In this document: positions 47,640 through 59,200 of the stretch, piece by piece
Numbering within the stretch: position 1 is the first letter of the stretch
Layout of the letters: the number at the start of each line of letters is the position of its first letter
The notes under the pieces: model-generated
Databases searched by the model: none
Seen by the model: the letters and a program-made list of their open reading frames with translations, nothing else
Told to the model about the DNA's origin: nothing
Translations under genes and position numbers: made by a program
Origin: Rhipicephalus microplus
Lineage: Eukaryota > Arthropoda > Arachnida > Ixodida > Ixodidae
Length of the DNA: 64,000 nt
Assembly (NCBI RefSeq): GCF_043290135.1
Contig: NC_134704.1
Span: 15,716,501 to 15,780,500, forward strand
Direction: 5' to 3'

Positions 47640-47790
47640 GTCTTTTTTGCGCGCCTGCTTCTTTTCTCCACTCGTCTTTTCACCTTTCTTTCCCCTTGAA
47701 CTTAGTGCTGGGTAGCAAATCAGATTTTTCACTTCTAGTAGTTGACCTCCCTGCTTCTTCCTCTATCTCTGTTCTGCTCCTGGCCTTTTT
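47640..47790 (-). repeat. Second SINE family, tail copy (diverged)
   Basis: 'gtgctgggtagcaaatcaga', 'gttgacctccctgcttcttc' and a following TC-rich stretch reproduce the tail of the family at 39330-39450. Confidence 0.5.
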
Positions 47791-48598
47791 CTCGGAAACA
47801 TTGCGTTAGCTCAGTGTCAAGCATTGTGGAAACCCTCGTCTGCAGGGGGTCACAGAGAACCGCAGCGAGTGTATCTGCACACTAATACATAATTCACGGC
47901 GCCCTGTCATGCGGCGCCTGCTGGTTTCATCATCATCGGTGACAGGCCTGCCAGAAGGGACACCTGCGAATCTCTAGCGTAAACACGCGACTGTTGTGCT
48001 TGCGCGTGAAATGTAGACGCCCTCGTTTGTACAGCGCGCCAGCAAGCAGCTTTAGAACCGAGCTGTCGTCTATCTCGTTGAAAAACGACCAAGACATTGC
48101 TCCCCTCGTGGAGCTGGTTGACGAACTTCGCGGAACGCGGCAGCAATGAATTCAACTATATGCATGCTTGCCTGCTCGCTGCGCTTGATGTGAACGCCGC
48201 TTGACGCATTCGCGACTTGAGTGCGCTGCACAAACTCTTGACAGCTAGCTCTGTATGTCGTCAACTGTTGTGCCGTCGCGAATAAAAATGGCGACTTGTG
48301 CAGTGATGCGTTCAGCGAGTCACTGGCGCTTTTTCTCGGCTCTATCTTCATCTTCGTCGGTGGCTCTGACTGCGTTTGGATTGCTTACTGTTTTCAAGAA
48401 TTTTACAGTGAGGCACCGGTTTGTGAGGAGCCGGTTTATTTAGCCAGGCTCGAGCTAAATCACACTGGTGATGAAATTTACAGATGATTAAGATGATGGT
48501 GATGATGGTATCTAACAAGAGACAAGTGATGATGGTATCTAAAGAGAATGAAAAGTCATTCGCTTGTCGTGCTCACACTGTACAATACTCGAATCATC
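47791..48598. other. Non-coding stretch
   Basis: No supported gene. Imperfect GATGATGGT-type repeats occur at 48487-48540. Confidence 0.4.
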
Positions 48599-48599
48599 A

Positions 48600-48805
48600 T
48601 CGCATTCCGTGGTGGTAGGGGTGCTCGACTGTTGACCCGAAGGTCGCGGAGTCGAATCCCTGCGCGGCAGCCGTATTTAAACAGAGCGGCCCGTGCGCTT
48701 ATATTTAGGTACACGTTATAAAGAATACCGGGTGGTCGAAATTTCCGAACGGCGTCTGTCATAATCGTGTCGTGGTTTCGGCACGCGAGATACCTACAAT
48801 TATTA
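48600..48805 (+). repeat. Diverged Ruka-type SINE
   Basis: Head 'ccgtggtggtaggggtgctc', B box 'ggtcgcggagtcgaatccct', body 'gggtggtcgaaatttccg' and 'ggcgtctgtcataatcgtg'. The terminal motif is mutated and no target duplication is visible. Confidence 0.8.
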
Positions 48806-48809
48806 TACT

Positions 48810-49645
48810 TCGCAGATGTTACACTGTACTCCTATTTAATCGTCTCGTTTTGAGAAGGGCGCATTGCGCAAGGTAGGTTGCGCAGCCGTACTGCAGTTGC
48901 GCTTTCTTGGTTTCCCCCACTGAGGTATACTTGAGTAGCTTTCAATAGTTGGGCAACACCTCGTCATCTCGCGTGCTAACGCTTTGCTGCTGCGAAAATG
49001 GGGAAATGTAGAGTAGCTGGCGCTGCGAGGTCCGTGCAGCTTTATACGGAGCCGTATAATTTGGGCGCCGGGCGATGTTACACATATTGAGCGCGCGGGC
49101 TTGTCTCGTTCGGCGTCGCTGTTCGCAGCGTATGCTCACGTCTGCTACGCGTGGACGACACGATGAGCGCTGCAACCGCCCCCATGTCACGCTGGCGCCA
49201 GGTGTCGTAATAGGTGTGTCGCGGTGTTTCGAATACGGACCCCGTGGGTCTCCTCGCATGATAGCGTTGTGTTGCTTCAGCCTGTTTTTCTCACTATATT
49301 GAAACCCGCAATAATGGCATGGGAGTAATGCAAAAAGAAAAAAAAAAGAAGAAACAGGCATGGGAGCTTGGGGGAGAGAGTGCATGCAGGGATGCCCTTC
49401 CCTCCATAAGGCACGACCATTATAAAGATGAATCTGTTTTGATGAACATGTACGTTCCGCTAGTTTCCGCTTTGTATAGTCCGACGTCTGCAGTGCGTTG
49501 CGTTACCACGTTCAGCAGAGACCGTTGCGCTTATTTCTTTTTGGTTGTTCATCCTTTTCAATGAGCAAGAATAGCAAACTGTAGTATTTGATTTGCCTCC
49601 AATGGGTATATACGTATACTGTACAACCCGCCACAGATAGAAAGG
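48810..49645. other. Non-coding stretch
   Basis: No supported gene. The 147-codon - strand frame at 48942-49385 lacks any motif. Confidence 0.4.
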
Positions 49646-49649
49646 TTTC

Positions 49650-49735
49650 TCTCTGGAAGTTAACTTTCTCGCATAGAAGCTAACCAGAAGAGAATTTTCG
49701 GTTTGCTACCCTGCACTGGGAAAGGGCATAGAAAG
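49650..49735 (+). repeat. Second SINE family, tail copy (+)
   Basis: 'agctaaccagaagagaattt' and 'cggtttgctaccctgcactg' reproduce the motif at 34706-34860. Confidence 0.55.
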
Positions 49736-49881
49736 GTCACAATCGGCTACAAAAAAAAACGCATAACATATAATGTGCCAGCGCCCGTCCTTTTTTTTCC
49801 TCCCCAGTTCATATGATCGGCTTTTTTTGTAAGATGCAAGAGACAGCACTCTCGGGAAGTAGCCAGGTTACTTTTGCTGCT

Positions 49882-50040
49882 TCGAGTATTTCAGGTTAGG
49901 AATCCAATGCGTTGGCCGTAGAACTCAATCGTCCTCGAGTATTTCAGGTTAGGAATCCAATGCGTTGGCCGTAGAACTCAATCGTGCTCGAGTATTTCAG
50001 GTTAGAAATCCAATGCGTTGGCCGTAGCACTCAATCGTTT
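49882..50040. repeat. Tandem array, three copies of a 53 bp unit
   Basis: The unit starts TCGAGTATTTCAGGTTAG at 49882, 49935 and 49988. Copies 1 and 2 differ at about one site; copy 3 has a few changes (tagaaat, gtagcac). It does not encode a continuous frame because 53 is not a multiple of three. Confidence 0.93.
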
Positions 50041-50463
50041 TAAATTTCGGATTGACAGAGATATACGACTGTCGGATATAAATAAGTGCCGTTTTCTTCA
50101 AAGAAGCGAAATAGCGAGGAAAAAGTGTGTTTAATACGTTTAGTTGGTTCTCCGGTAAACATTAACGCCTGTCTCTTGTCAACTGGGCTTCACTACTGTA
50201 AGTTCGGGCTGTCGGGGCACTTCTCTCTACTTCATTATATCTTTTAACCGGCGGGTCGCTCCTCTTCTATATGCGAAGCATCTATTGCTCGGGCCTATGT
50301 CCCGCGGCGTCGGCATCGTCCGCACTCACACTGCGCATGCGCTGCTCTCCTCCTTCCCTCTCTCCGACAGCTGCGCGTTACTTTCTCCGCTTCTCTCCCA
50401 CCACCAATTGCGGTCGCCCCCCCCCCCTCTCACTCCTCTAGGCATCCCTCCAAGTGGCGTTAA

Positions 50464-51158
50464 AGGAACATTAAAGTCAAATAAGCATTTACGCCAGAGT
50501 GAAAGCTCAATGTAAGAAAACATCTAAAACGACTATATTATCAACATTAGTGCCCTACTACACAAGCGCCGCAGTAGGACATTTTTGAAAGGATCCCGAT
50601 GACATCAGACGGACCGCCTACAATTAATAACTAGTAATCGATCTAGCTGCACTAAATAAAGAACCTTCCGTGCATCAAGAGATGCAATAAAGTGCTGCTT
50701 GTTCGTTTCCGTTTGATTCACGAAAAAAAAATGGCCGGATGTTACCATGGGGAAAGGCGCGAGTGATTAAAAAAATCAATTTTCGTGTGGGACAGGTGTT
50801 GCCATCTAGCGGGGCGCAGTTTAAACAAAATACGTCTGCAATCTCGAATCCAATGGCGGTTCTCTTGATCCAATGGCAATCTCTTGATCCAATGGCAATC
50901 TCTTGATCAATGGCCGTTGTTACTGCTACTAGCGCAGCAAAGCCGGGCAACGTTGTGCACGGCAACAGTGACGTGAGTCGGTCCGGTCGGTGCGGTTTTT
51001 GAGGCGGGTAATTTGAAGTGCGCTAAACCCATGCGGACCACTAAAACATGGTTTTATTTCAAAATAAGCCCTTCCTTGGCACAAAAGTAACACTACGAGG
51101 TTTCTGGACCGCTATTTCAACAATCAACGTTGACTTAAGAGTTGCTTTCAGTGTCCCT
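50464..51158. mobile_element. TTAA-targeting MITE
   Basis: The 695 bp element is flanked by TTAA on both sides (50460-50463 and 51159-51162). Its ends are AGGAACATTAAAG and, at the other end, CTTTCAGTGTCCCT, an imperfect inverted pair. TTAA duplications are characteristic of piggyBac and Kolobok superfamilies. Inside, 50848-50915 holds about three copies of a ~19 bp unit (ccaatggcaatctcttgat). No transposase frame. Confidence 0.65.
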
Positions 51159-51194
51159 TTAACAATCTAGTGGGTGTTGCGTTAACACCCCAAT

Positions 51195-52440
51195 TGCGCA
51201 TGTGCGTCCCCTGCACTCTCTCTCGCCTCGCAACGCTGACGCATGGAGCCTTTGCTAACCTACGCTCGCTCCTCAGCCCCCCTTTTCCTCTAGGTCATTG
51301 TTTCATACAATAATACTTAGAGGGGAATCTGGTGCCAGTGTCTACGCGAGTTCCTTCAGCGGTGCGTGTACCCCCATGGGAATGATGGGAACTGCAGGCT
51401 TCGGATCTGTTTCAGATGGATTACGTTCTTGAGATTCGCAACATTTGTTTGCCGAGTATAAAACAAAGTGATGTGAAATAATATCCAGTTGGAACTTTCT
51501 TCGTTCTTTTGTATACGTAATCTTTATCGCGAAATGTTTCTGTGACCATGAGGTACAAGTGAAACCTGGAGGAGTGTAACCACCAAGGTGTGCATCGCTC
51601 TGTCATTGCGTTCCAGATTTGGCATCCAGATATAATGAAACGTTTTTACAGCACTTGACAACGAACATGCATATTTTTTGCTTGATAGTACGCATTATCT
51701 GGAAACAGTGCAATATCAAGTGATGAACAATTAACGTTCATTTGCTGCGATGTCAGGCGCCTCTGTCCAAGTGATCTGCCCCAATGCACATCTCGTTTTG
51801 TTCTGAAGTCGAGTCAGACGAGCATGACGGCGCGTCTGCTTAGCTTCGCCATCGTTTCGCAGTCGATTCCAATGAGTTTAGGCAAGACGCGCTCGTGAAA
51901 AAAACATGAACTCGATGCAATATCCTGCACTGACATGAGACGTTACATCTATGCGCAGCAGTGAGTGGTCGACGCTTCGTTTAAGCTGTCAAGTATGACT
52001 CGTAGAGCTCCTACGTCGCAGCAAATCAGGTGATCTATTGGTCTTCAGCCTCTTCGAACAACAAAGGCACAGCTTCAGCCCTTTTCACCATACCCCACTA
52101 CCCGCGCTGCACGAAAAACGAAACTGAAACTGTAGACAAAGATCTGTTGACAGTTCGCTAGCTACCGCTATCCAATCCGAAATCTGTTCTTCCCACAAAT
52201 ATAGTGTACTAGATTATATTCTAGTACACTGTACCATAATTCCCATGGGGGTGCTAGGGCTCCTTAATGTGCGCGCGACACGGAAACGCGCGCACATGAA
52301 GGCTCACTAGGGGGTACACGATCGCAGCGCCAGATTCCTCTCTAGGTATTATAGTATGAGAGAAGCAACGCCATTGCGCATGCCCGTCCCATCACTCTCT
52401 GTCTGTCATCTCTTACGCTCCCCCACTCTCGCCTCGCCGA
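51195..52440. repeat. Inverted copies of one repeat ~1 kb apart
   Basis: 51300-51345 (ataatacttagaggggaatc) reappears inverted at 52310-52356 (gattcctctctaggtattat). 'cccccatgggaat' at 51370 is also mirrored by 'attcccatgggggt' at 52239. Direct-oriented GCGCATG motifs lie beyond both (51198, 52376) and at 50332. A 22 bp hairpin (agtgtactagat/tctagtacact) lies at 52204-52231. It may be a large non-autonomous DNA transposon; no target duplication is evident. Confidence 0.4.
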
Positions 52441-52611
52441 CGTAGGCAGCGTCTCATATCGAGTTTCTTGATCAAAAAAAAAAAAAAACCTACTGCTCGC
52501 GCTGCATGCACAACCGCTCACTGTTGCAGTAGGAAACATCGGTCCATGACTGCGTGCTTTGCGCCTCCCCAGGTTTCTCACCGGCGCAACGCCGTGAGGA
52601 GCGCAACGTCG

Positions 52612-52730
52612 CCGCCAGTGTAAAGCGTAATTCACACAGAACGAACGTTTCGGCCGTAGGCTGGTCCCACGGCCGAAACGTCGGACTCAACTGTGCTGAA
52701 ACGTTCGCTGTGTGTGAATTGCGCTGGCAG
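52612..52730. mobile_element. Small MITE with nested palindromes
   Basis: Outer arms 'gcgtaattcacacagaacga' (52625) and 'ttcgctgtgtgtgaattgcgc' (52704-52724, two steps longer) are inverted. An inner hairpin acgtttcggccgt / acggccgaaacgt occupies 52645-52682. It lies about 0.3 kb upstream of the CpG-rich block. Confidence 0.55.
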
Positions 52731-52949
52731 ATTTCGCTGTATTTTTCTTTCATTCCGTTGCATTTAGGCAACACGAAAAAAAGTGTAGTTTGGGTTGTCT
52801 ATAGTAGGCATCAATGAATATGGTGGAACTGCATTTGTGGAGGAGCGAGTGATTATGTCAGATGTCGTGTCTCATGGCCCGCGAGATTGATGTCGCACAT
52901 GCAGCGCTCAATTTTAGCCACAGACCGCGATAATTCCGATGGCGCCTCG

Positions 52950-53578
52950 CCTTCGACTGTCCGCAATGTCCGTATTGTGACGGTTTGACGGCGGGTCATT
53001 TCCAGAATAGGTCGACGACGTCGCCCTGTTCCCCCAGCGTGGTCTTCTCCCGCTCTCTTCCAGCACGCAGTCACATGCAAGCGTGTGCGCTGTTTGCTCC
53101 ATATTTACCGACTCTCGGGCTCTCCCTCGCTTCCTGTCGGCGCAACCGAAACAGGCTGCGGTCGTCGTTATTGTGCCGATGATAAACGTACTGCGCTGAG
53201 TGATCGCGTGCCCGCGAGGTGACGTGGGGCCGTTCGTTACGTGATTGTCATGCAAGTACATGCGTGCCGGCGCTGGGTTTTCGCGCACGCCGGTGTAGAG
53301 AGCGACAGGCGGGCGGCGAGAGTTGCCGTCCGTCGGCCACGCGACCGGCGAATATACGCTCGACTCGCTAGTCGTTCACGGCGAGGGGCGGAATACGTGC
53401 CGACGTCTTTGGCGACGAGGGTGTTGGTGTGCGCGGAGTAGCGCGCTCTCCGTCGCGCGTTCTTCGGAGGAGGGAATCGGCAGCTGCAAGCCAGGAGAGC
53501 GGCTGCCGTGACTTGGGAATAGGCGCGCTCGGAGAAGTAGTCTCTCGGGTGACCCGCCGAGTCGGTGCGCCTGGCCTC
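52950..53578 (+). promoter_or_regulatory. CpG-rich block, candidate internal promoter
   Basis: GC- and CpG-rich, ending at the ATG of the candidate exon at 53579. No TATA box is visible; a CpG-type promoter is plausible. The region is open on both strands, as expected for GC-rich DNA, and I recognise no other gene in it. Confidence 0.4.
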
Positions 53579-53899
53579 ATGTGCGTCGCGGCGTGCGCCT
53601 CGGCCCCAGCGGGCGGCACCGCGGCGGCCGGCGAGCCCATCGTGCCATCGCCGGAACGCAGCGACGACGGTCAGCCCGCCCACGTCTCGGAGTCGTCCCC
53701 GTCGACGAAGAGAAGCGAAGCGGGCAAGATCGCCGCGCCGTCGTCTCCGGTGTCGAACGGGGTGTCGTGTGACGGTGACGAGTGTGCCGAGTGCGTGAAG
53801 TGCCGCGCTCAGTTGCGCCGCCGCCAGTTTGACTCTTGGCGGAGGAGTATGAGCCGCTTTGGCGTCGACCTGCGGAGGCTTCTCATCCACATCGAGAAG
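53579..53899 (+). CDS. Candidate alternative first exon, unidentified N-terminus
   Basis: ATG at 53579 opens exactly 107 codons to a consensus donor (gagaag/gtaggc). Codon use is strongly GC3-biased in this frame. The product starts MCVAACASAPAGG, has a Pro/Ser-rich low-complexity middle (SPERSDDGQPAHVSESSPST), a Cys cluster CDGDECAECVKC and an amphipathic basic end FDSWRRSMSRFGVDLRRLLI. There is no signal peptide and no named domain. The exon ends at phase 0, as does the upstream spectrin-repeat exon at 12285, so both could splice to the same downstream exon. That would make it the unique N-terminus of a short dystrophin isoform, by analogy with Dp116 in mammals and the internal-promoter isoforms of Drosophila. 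It could equally be the first exon of an unrelated gene. The exact ATG is uncertain because the frame is open further upstream. Confidence 0.5.
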
Positions 53900-54039
53900 G
53901 TAGGCGCGCATGTGTCGACGCTATCGGCCTGCGTGTTTATTCTGCATACTCAGTGTCCTCGCAATCTTGCAGCACTTGAGGTGTCATCAATTAAGAGGTG
54001 TCATCAAGACTGTCATCAGTTATTTAATGTATACGTCCG

Positions 54040-54295
54040 ATTTCGGTGCTTCATTGCTGACCCGTACGTCGTGTGTTCGATTCGTGCCGCGGTGGTAGCG
54101 TTTAAATGGAGAAAAAAAAATGATAGCGGTACGTGATAAAAAAAATGATAGCTGACGATAGTACGCTGAATGATAGTACGTGAAAAAAATGATAGCTTAT
54201 GAACCCGAGGAGGTTGCAACTTTCCACGAGCTTTCCCCATACGGCGTCTCTCATAAATTGAGTTGCCCTGGGACGTTAAACCCCTTGAGCCAACC
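54040..54295 (+). repeat. Rearranged SINE remnant with short tandem repeats
   Basis: It has a B-box-like 'cgtgtgttcgattcgtgccg', then four imperfect repeats of TGATAGC/GGTACGTGA(A)n (54120-54200), then the Ruka end 'acggcgtctctcataaattg' and 'gggacgttaaacccc'. The middle of the SINE has been replaced by the short repeats. It lies just inside the intron after the candidate first exon. Confidence 0.65.
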
Positions 54296-54299
54296 AACT

Positions 54300-55900
54300 T
54301 CCTGTTTACCGCTCTTCGAAACATTTTCTCTGCTGCTTGAGTATTTCTCTGCTTGGTTTATTCGAAAAAGAAAGTCACAGATTCACTTCTTGGAAGTATG
54401 ACGCGGTACTTTCCAGCACAGTTAAAAGTACAACCACATGGTCAGTAGAGGGAGCGCTGCCTATTTTATTTTGTTATCCTGGATTTCCATGCCGCAAAAT
54501 AGCATAGGCGAAACTGACCATCTTAATAACACACTCTAGCAGTATGAGTTGTTTGTCGTTGATTATTTACTTTCTCAGGTGCGTTTTTTTTTTTTTTCGC
54601 TCTTATTGATCTGCGAGAACATCATCGTGCCATTAACCTGCCGTTCCAAGTGCCAAAACCATAGTATGGTTATATGGTTATGTGGCACTTTGTAGCAAGA
54701 CTCCAAATTAAATTTGACTACCCGGGGTTCATTAAGATGAAGCTAAATCAAAGTGCATGTGTGTCATTACATTTTACCTCCATCGACATGCAGCAGTCAT
54801 GAGCGGCAATCGAAACCTCAACGTCGAGTTTAGCATCCGGAAACCCGCCATTTCTGATGCAGCAGTGGCACATTCACTGAAAACATAAATTCCGATAAAA
54901 TATATGACAGCATTCGCTACTTGTCTTCGAAAAATGTCTATGAAGATTACGAAGTTGTTGTTGACTTCCCTTGCCGAGCGGCTAACATCAAAGGCTTTTT
55001 TTAGAATGAGCTCGTAAACTAGTGTACTTTCCTGGCGTCAGAAAAGCCAGTAATAAATTCCGTAAGGAAAAAAAAATCCCGAGAAGAGGGAGATATGTGC
55101 GTAGAAGTTCGCGATTACGAAGCCGTCGTGTGTCATGCATGCATGCTCGTAAACATTGCCTGCGTACACCAATGGCTGGATTTTCCTTTTTTTTTTTTTT
55201 GTGGCGCGGTTCGTTTTAGCGATCCGCGGCGTACTTTCTTCTTTTTTTCGTTCCTTCTTTCTATTTCCTGTCTTTCAACTTTCGACTACTGGTGACCGCG
55301 TTCTTGGCAAGGCCAGAGACGGAACGTAACGGACGGCCGTCCTTGAGAATTTCTGCGAGAAGGAAAGTTCTCGGTGGCCGGCTCTGGACTCGTGTTTTTT
55401 TTTGTTTTTTTTTTTCGAAGGTTATTCATATTCTGAGTTGCTCCGCTGACGTGCGCAGAAACCGTGCTTCGTTTTGCTCATTATCTCACCGTCTCTGCTG
55501 GCGCGCGATGTGGATTTCGATTGAAGGAGAAATGCCTTGATACTCGGCAACTGTCTTTTTTTGTATTATTCGAAAGACTGTCCTGTGGCATAACAAGCAT
55601 AGATAAACACAGGTTCATCACACACAAATAAACAAGTTACACTCGTGCATGAAGTTTAACAGAGATCGATGGAACGGTCCGCTTATCCACTCTTCTAAGT
55701 TGTTCGAAGATGACGAAGGCGCGCTTGCTATAGGCCCGGACACGACCAGGGCAAGTGTGTCCCGTCCACGGCAGTTATGGGAGGGGCAGGTGGTTAAGTG
55801 TCTTTCTACTATCTCGGAGTGTCGTCCTGCAGCTGTCAATTTTGGAGCGCTATAACCTTCTCGTCGCTAGTAGCGTATCTAGTTCGGTAAACGAAAATAA
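54300..55900. other. Non-coding stretch
   Basis: No supported gene; T-rich runs at 54587-54598, 55187-55200 and 55398-55415. Probably intron. Confidence 0.4.
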
Positions 55901-55904
55901 TTTA

Positions 55905-56010
55905 TCCTCGGTATTTCCCTGCGCTCTTTCTGTCAGGGTAGCGTACCATTCAGTTATGCCAAACTAGTTAACATCCTTGCCTTTCCTCTCAGTCGTTTTC
56001 CTTGCTTCCT
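55905..56010 (-). repeat. Second SINE family, tail copy (-)
   Basis: 'tttctgtcagggtagcgtac', 'actagttaacatccttgcct' and a following TC-rich stretch match the recurring tail in degenerate form. Confidence 0.45.
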
Positions 56011-58679
56011 TTCTTCGTCTTTCTGTTGAGATACCAAAGCAAACGTGGCATTGAATTCTCGTTTTCAGAATGCCAGATTGACCATCTGATTGAGAGGCAT
56101 GCCGGTAGAGGAAGCCCCGTAATGTTTTTGGTGACCTGTTATTATTTATTATGCGCATAAAATATATAAGCGAGCGTTTGTTCGTATCTACCTTATGGGA
56201 ACGTGGTCATGGTGTTGGTATCGAACCCAGGACATCGTGTTTATCAAAGCGTGCGACCACGAAGTACCGTAACTTGGCGGCTATGTACTCCCTTAGTAAA
56301 GCTTGTTGTTGGGCTAGTTGGTGCATGTTACAAGAGGCTCTTATTTTCTCGGAAGTGGGCTATGTGTCCCCCTCCTCATTGCTGTTTACGTTTTATGTGT
56401 GTGAAATGTTTTTCGTCATATGCATCAATGTGGTATGCCGGGTCGGCCCAAGTGGCGGAAGTCTCTTTCATCTACGTTTCTCGCCATTTAAAGCATGAAT
56501 TCAAATATAGAGCAACATCAGTGTAGAATCGTCAAGGTGTTTAAGCAGAAGGGAAAGTATGACGTGCTACCCAGCACTTGTGTATGCAGGAGAGTTTGAG
56601 TCGGCGTTTACTATAGCTGTGCACTGCATCTCTCGTTTCAAACTGGAGAGAGATCTTTGCGTCCCATACAACTCATGTGAGATTAAGGGCGTCATATGAT
56701 GGCAATCTTTTCTACCCACACATGTCATAAAGATGAAATTGTAGAGATATAGAGATAAGAGCTTTATCACGGGCACATCATCCTAATCGATCTTGTATTT
56801 TTTTTTTCAGTTGACTTTCACTGCGCTTTCTTTTTTTGTCTATTGCAGTGAACAGAAGTTACTGTTGAATCTGCTTCTGCAAATCTGTGGTTTTTAAAAA
56901 CTCTTACATGGTCTTCGATCGCCCTCAACGAACATCATTTACGGAGTCGAAATTCGGAGATGAGGCCCACCGATGTGGTCTCTTTGTCAAAGCTAACTAT
57001 AGTGTTTTTGTGAACGGGATCGTCTCTGTGCATTATGGAGAGGACTAGTCGCCCGGGCGTATTCAATTACGTTGCATGGGGCACCATTTTCTATTGATTC
57101 TTTTCATTTGATACTGTTCTGTGGGTTTATTATCTGTGGGTTAATTGATCCCATGGAAGAAGAGAAAATCAAATGAACCTTCACTTACTACGTACGACCT
57201 CTGAACTGGTTTATATCGCATGGGAGAGAGAGTTTGGCGATAATATAATTTCGTGAGAGCAGGACGGCAACCCGATGAGTTCGGTGACGTTAAGCGCGTT
57301 CGGAATGGCTGCACGAGCTATGTATGTGCCCTGTAAGCCTCTATGTTCTGCGCCCTGGTCGTACGGCGGGGTAGTCTACAAAGCGGCGTCGACACTTGGC
57401 CAGTTTTGCTACAAATGCGTCCGTCTGCCACCAGAAGTGTAACGCCGGTAAATGCTTGCGCGATTACTCTTTTTTTTTCACCTTCTTTTTTTTTTTTTTT
57501 GATGGGGAGTTTTTCTGGCACCACCAGCTCTTGCTCTCCAAACTGCAGTGTCTTACTCCTCTGTTGCGAGGTTCTCTGTCGACGCTCTATTATAGCATCG
57601 GGTTTTCCATGAGTATATTTCGTGATGAATCGGGAGGTTCTTTTTAATGAAGCAAGGCCGAACGCGTTGCTTTCCATTGGAAATTGTCACTGTCTTAGTA
57701 TAGTGGATCCGGGAAGAAGATGCTGCCAAATGTTGAACGTTTGAGAATTAGCTTTGTAAACAGGATTACTTACAGTCAAAATATGAGCTATTAGGGAATG
57801 ATTGGTGGTGTGGTCTAAAAAATTGGAGCCTGTGGCTTGCCGGCAAAATTTGGTTGGAAGAAGGGAAGACGTCCCGGCTGTGCGCCACAGTTCTTTTATC
57901 CCCTAACGCATTCCCCGGTCTTTAGTGTGCGCCTAAAACTATATAGGCGCTCGGTCCCACTTGAAACTCAGCTTTCGCCCTTCTTTCTGGCAGCGCGACA
58001 CCTTAGCGGGTAATCTGCCACGCCGGGTAAAGCCTTTGTGTGAAGCTTATTGTGGGTTGCAGATTTCGATGGTGGTGGCGGCGGCGTCGCAAGCGATAAA
58101 CCCGGTGTTGGCGAGCGTATACAGAAAACGCGGCTCTCTGAGGTGCGTTGGCTACGTGCCTCTTTGTACGCGCCGTTTTCCAGCTATTGGTGAGCCTGTA
58201 GATCGTAGCCTGGTCATAGAGTATAATATAATAGGTTCGGCGACCGGCTGTCTCTGATATGGCAATCTCATCTTCTACCGAGGTCACGTGTCATTTCGTC
58301 GTTGCCTTGATATGGACGCATCTTCGTCGCTGTTGCCCGTAGCAACGGAAGTGCGGCGCTGCTAAGCAAGTGGATGTATGGTCTTATAGATGACACTTGT
58401 TTCATGTTTCATCTAGGGACCTTACGTGTATGGAGGGCCACTTCTGGGCATGTAGGAATAAAGAAACAGAAGGGAGCATTGCGCTGTACGATGAAAAGGA
58501 AAGGAAAGGGATAGACCATGTACTCACAAGTCAAGTGTTTTTTTTTTTCGTGCTATTTTCCTGACAAAGTAAGGGCTCTTTTTCCTGACAAAGTAAGGGC
58601 TCTGTTTTTTACAATGTACTTAGTATTTATTTCTTGCGCTTTGTTACATTGGCGCATTGGTAATGCGGGTGCGTCATTT
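56011..58679. other. Non-coding stretch
   Basis: No supported gene. The only structure is a 24 bp direct duplication at 58560-58607 (ctgacaaagtaagggctctt twice). A tRNA-like B box on the - strand near 56215-56235 may mark an old SINE head. Confidence 0.4.
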
Positions 58680-59200
58680 GATCTATCGCCACGTGTGTAG
58701 CGGCAGTATATAGCTCACGCCACGACCGCGTTTGAGCGCTTACAGCGCAGCCTTGTTTCGCGCACGTGGAGCGGCTCCGAGCTCCCGCGTATCTCCTGGC
58801 TCTGCCCTCCTCCGTCCGATGTCGCGTCGAATGCGTCATCGCGTTCCGCGCAGTTAAGCGCGGCGCCGCCTGGTCCGAATCGGCTGCAGCCCCGGAGGGA
58901 AGCGTCAGAAGCAACATACATCGTCCCCGGGTAAACACCGCCGGGCTGGTGGTGGTTCTTCCCGACGTCGTCGGCGTAACGGCTGGGCGCGCGAACGCAC
59001 GAAATAAGGGTGGCACCACCGTCACCGAGGAGAAGCCGAACCTACGCGGAGGAAGGAGGACGCCGAGGGTCGGAGATAAAACGGAGTGCAGCCGGCGGAG
59101 CTCATCTTTTCGCTCCGCCGTCTGGGGTTGTGCTGCGGGAAATGGCCTTATCTCCGCGGCTAACGAAAGCTGCTACCGCCGCTAGATGTTGCGCTGCATC
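58680..59200. promoter_or_regulatory. CpG-rich block, candidate promoter or first exon
   Basis: GC-rich with dense CpG and open on both strands (58766-59185 +, 58627-59025 -). Neither product has a recognisable domain, so the openness probably reflects composition. It is the third block of this type downstream of 44 kb. Confidence 0.3.

Noticed and set aside
49882..50040. CRISPR-like repeats
   Set aside because: The copies are contiguous 53 bp tandem units without spacers, in a eukaryotic genome.
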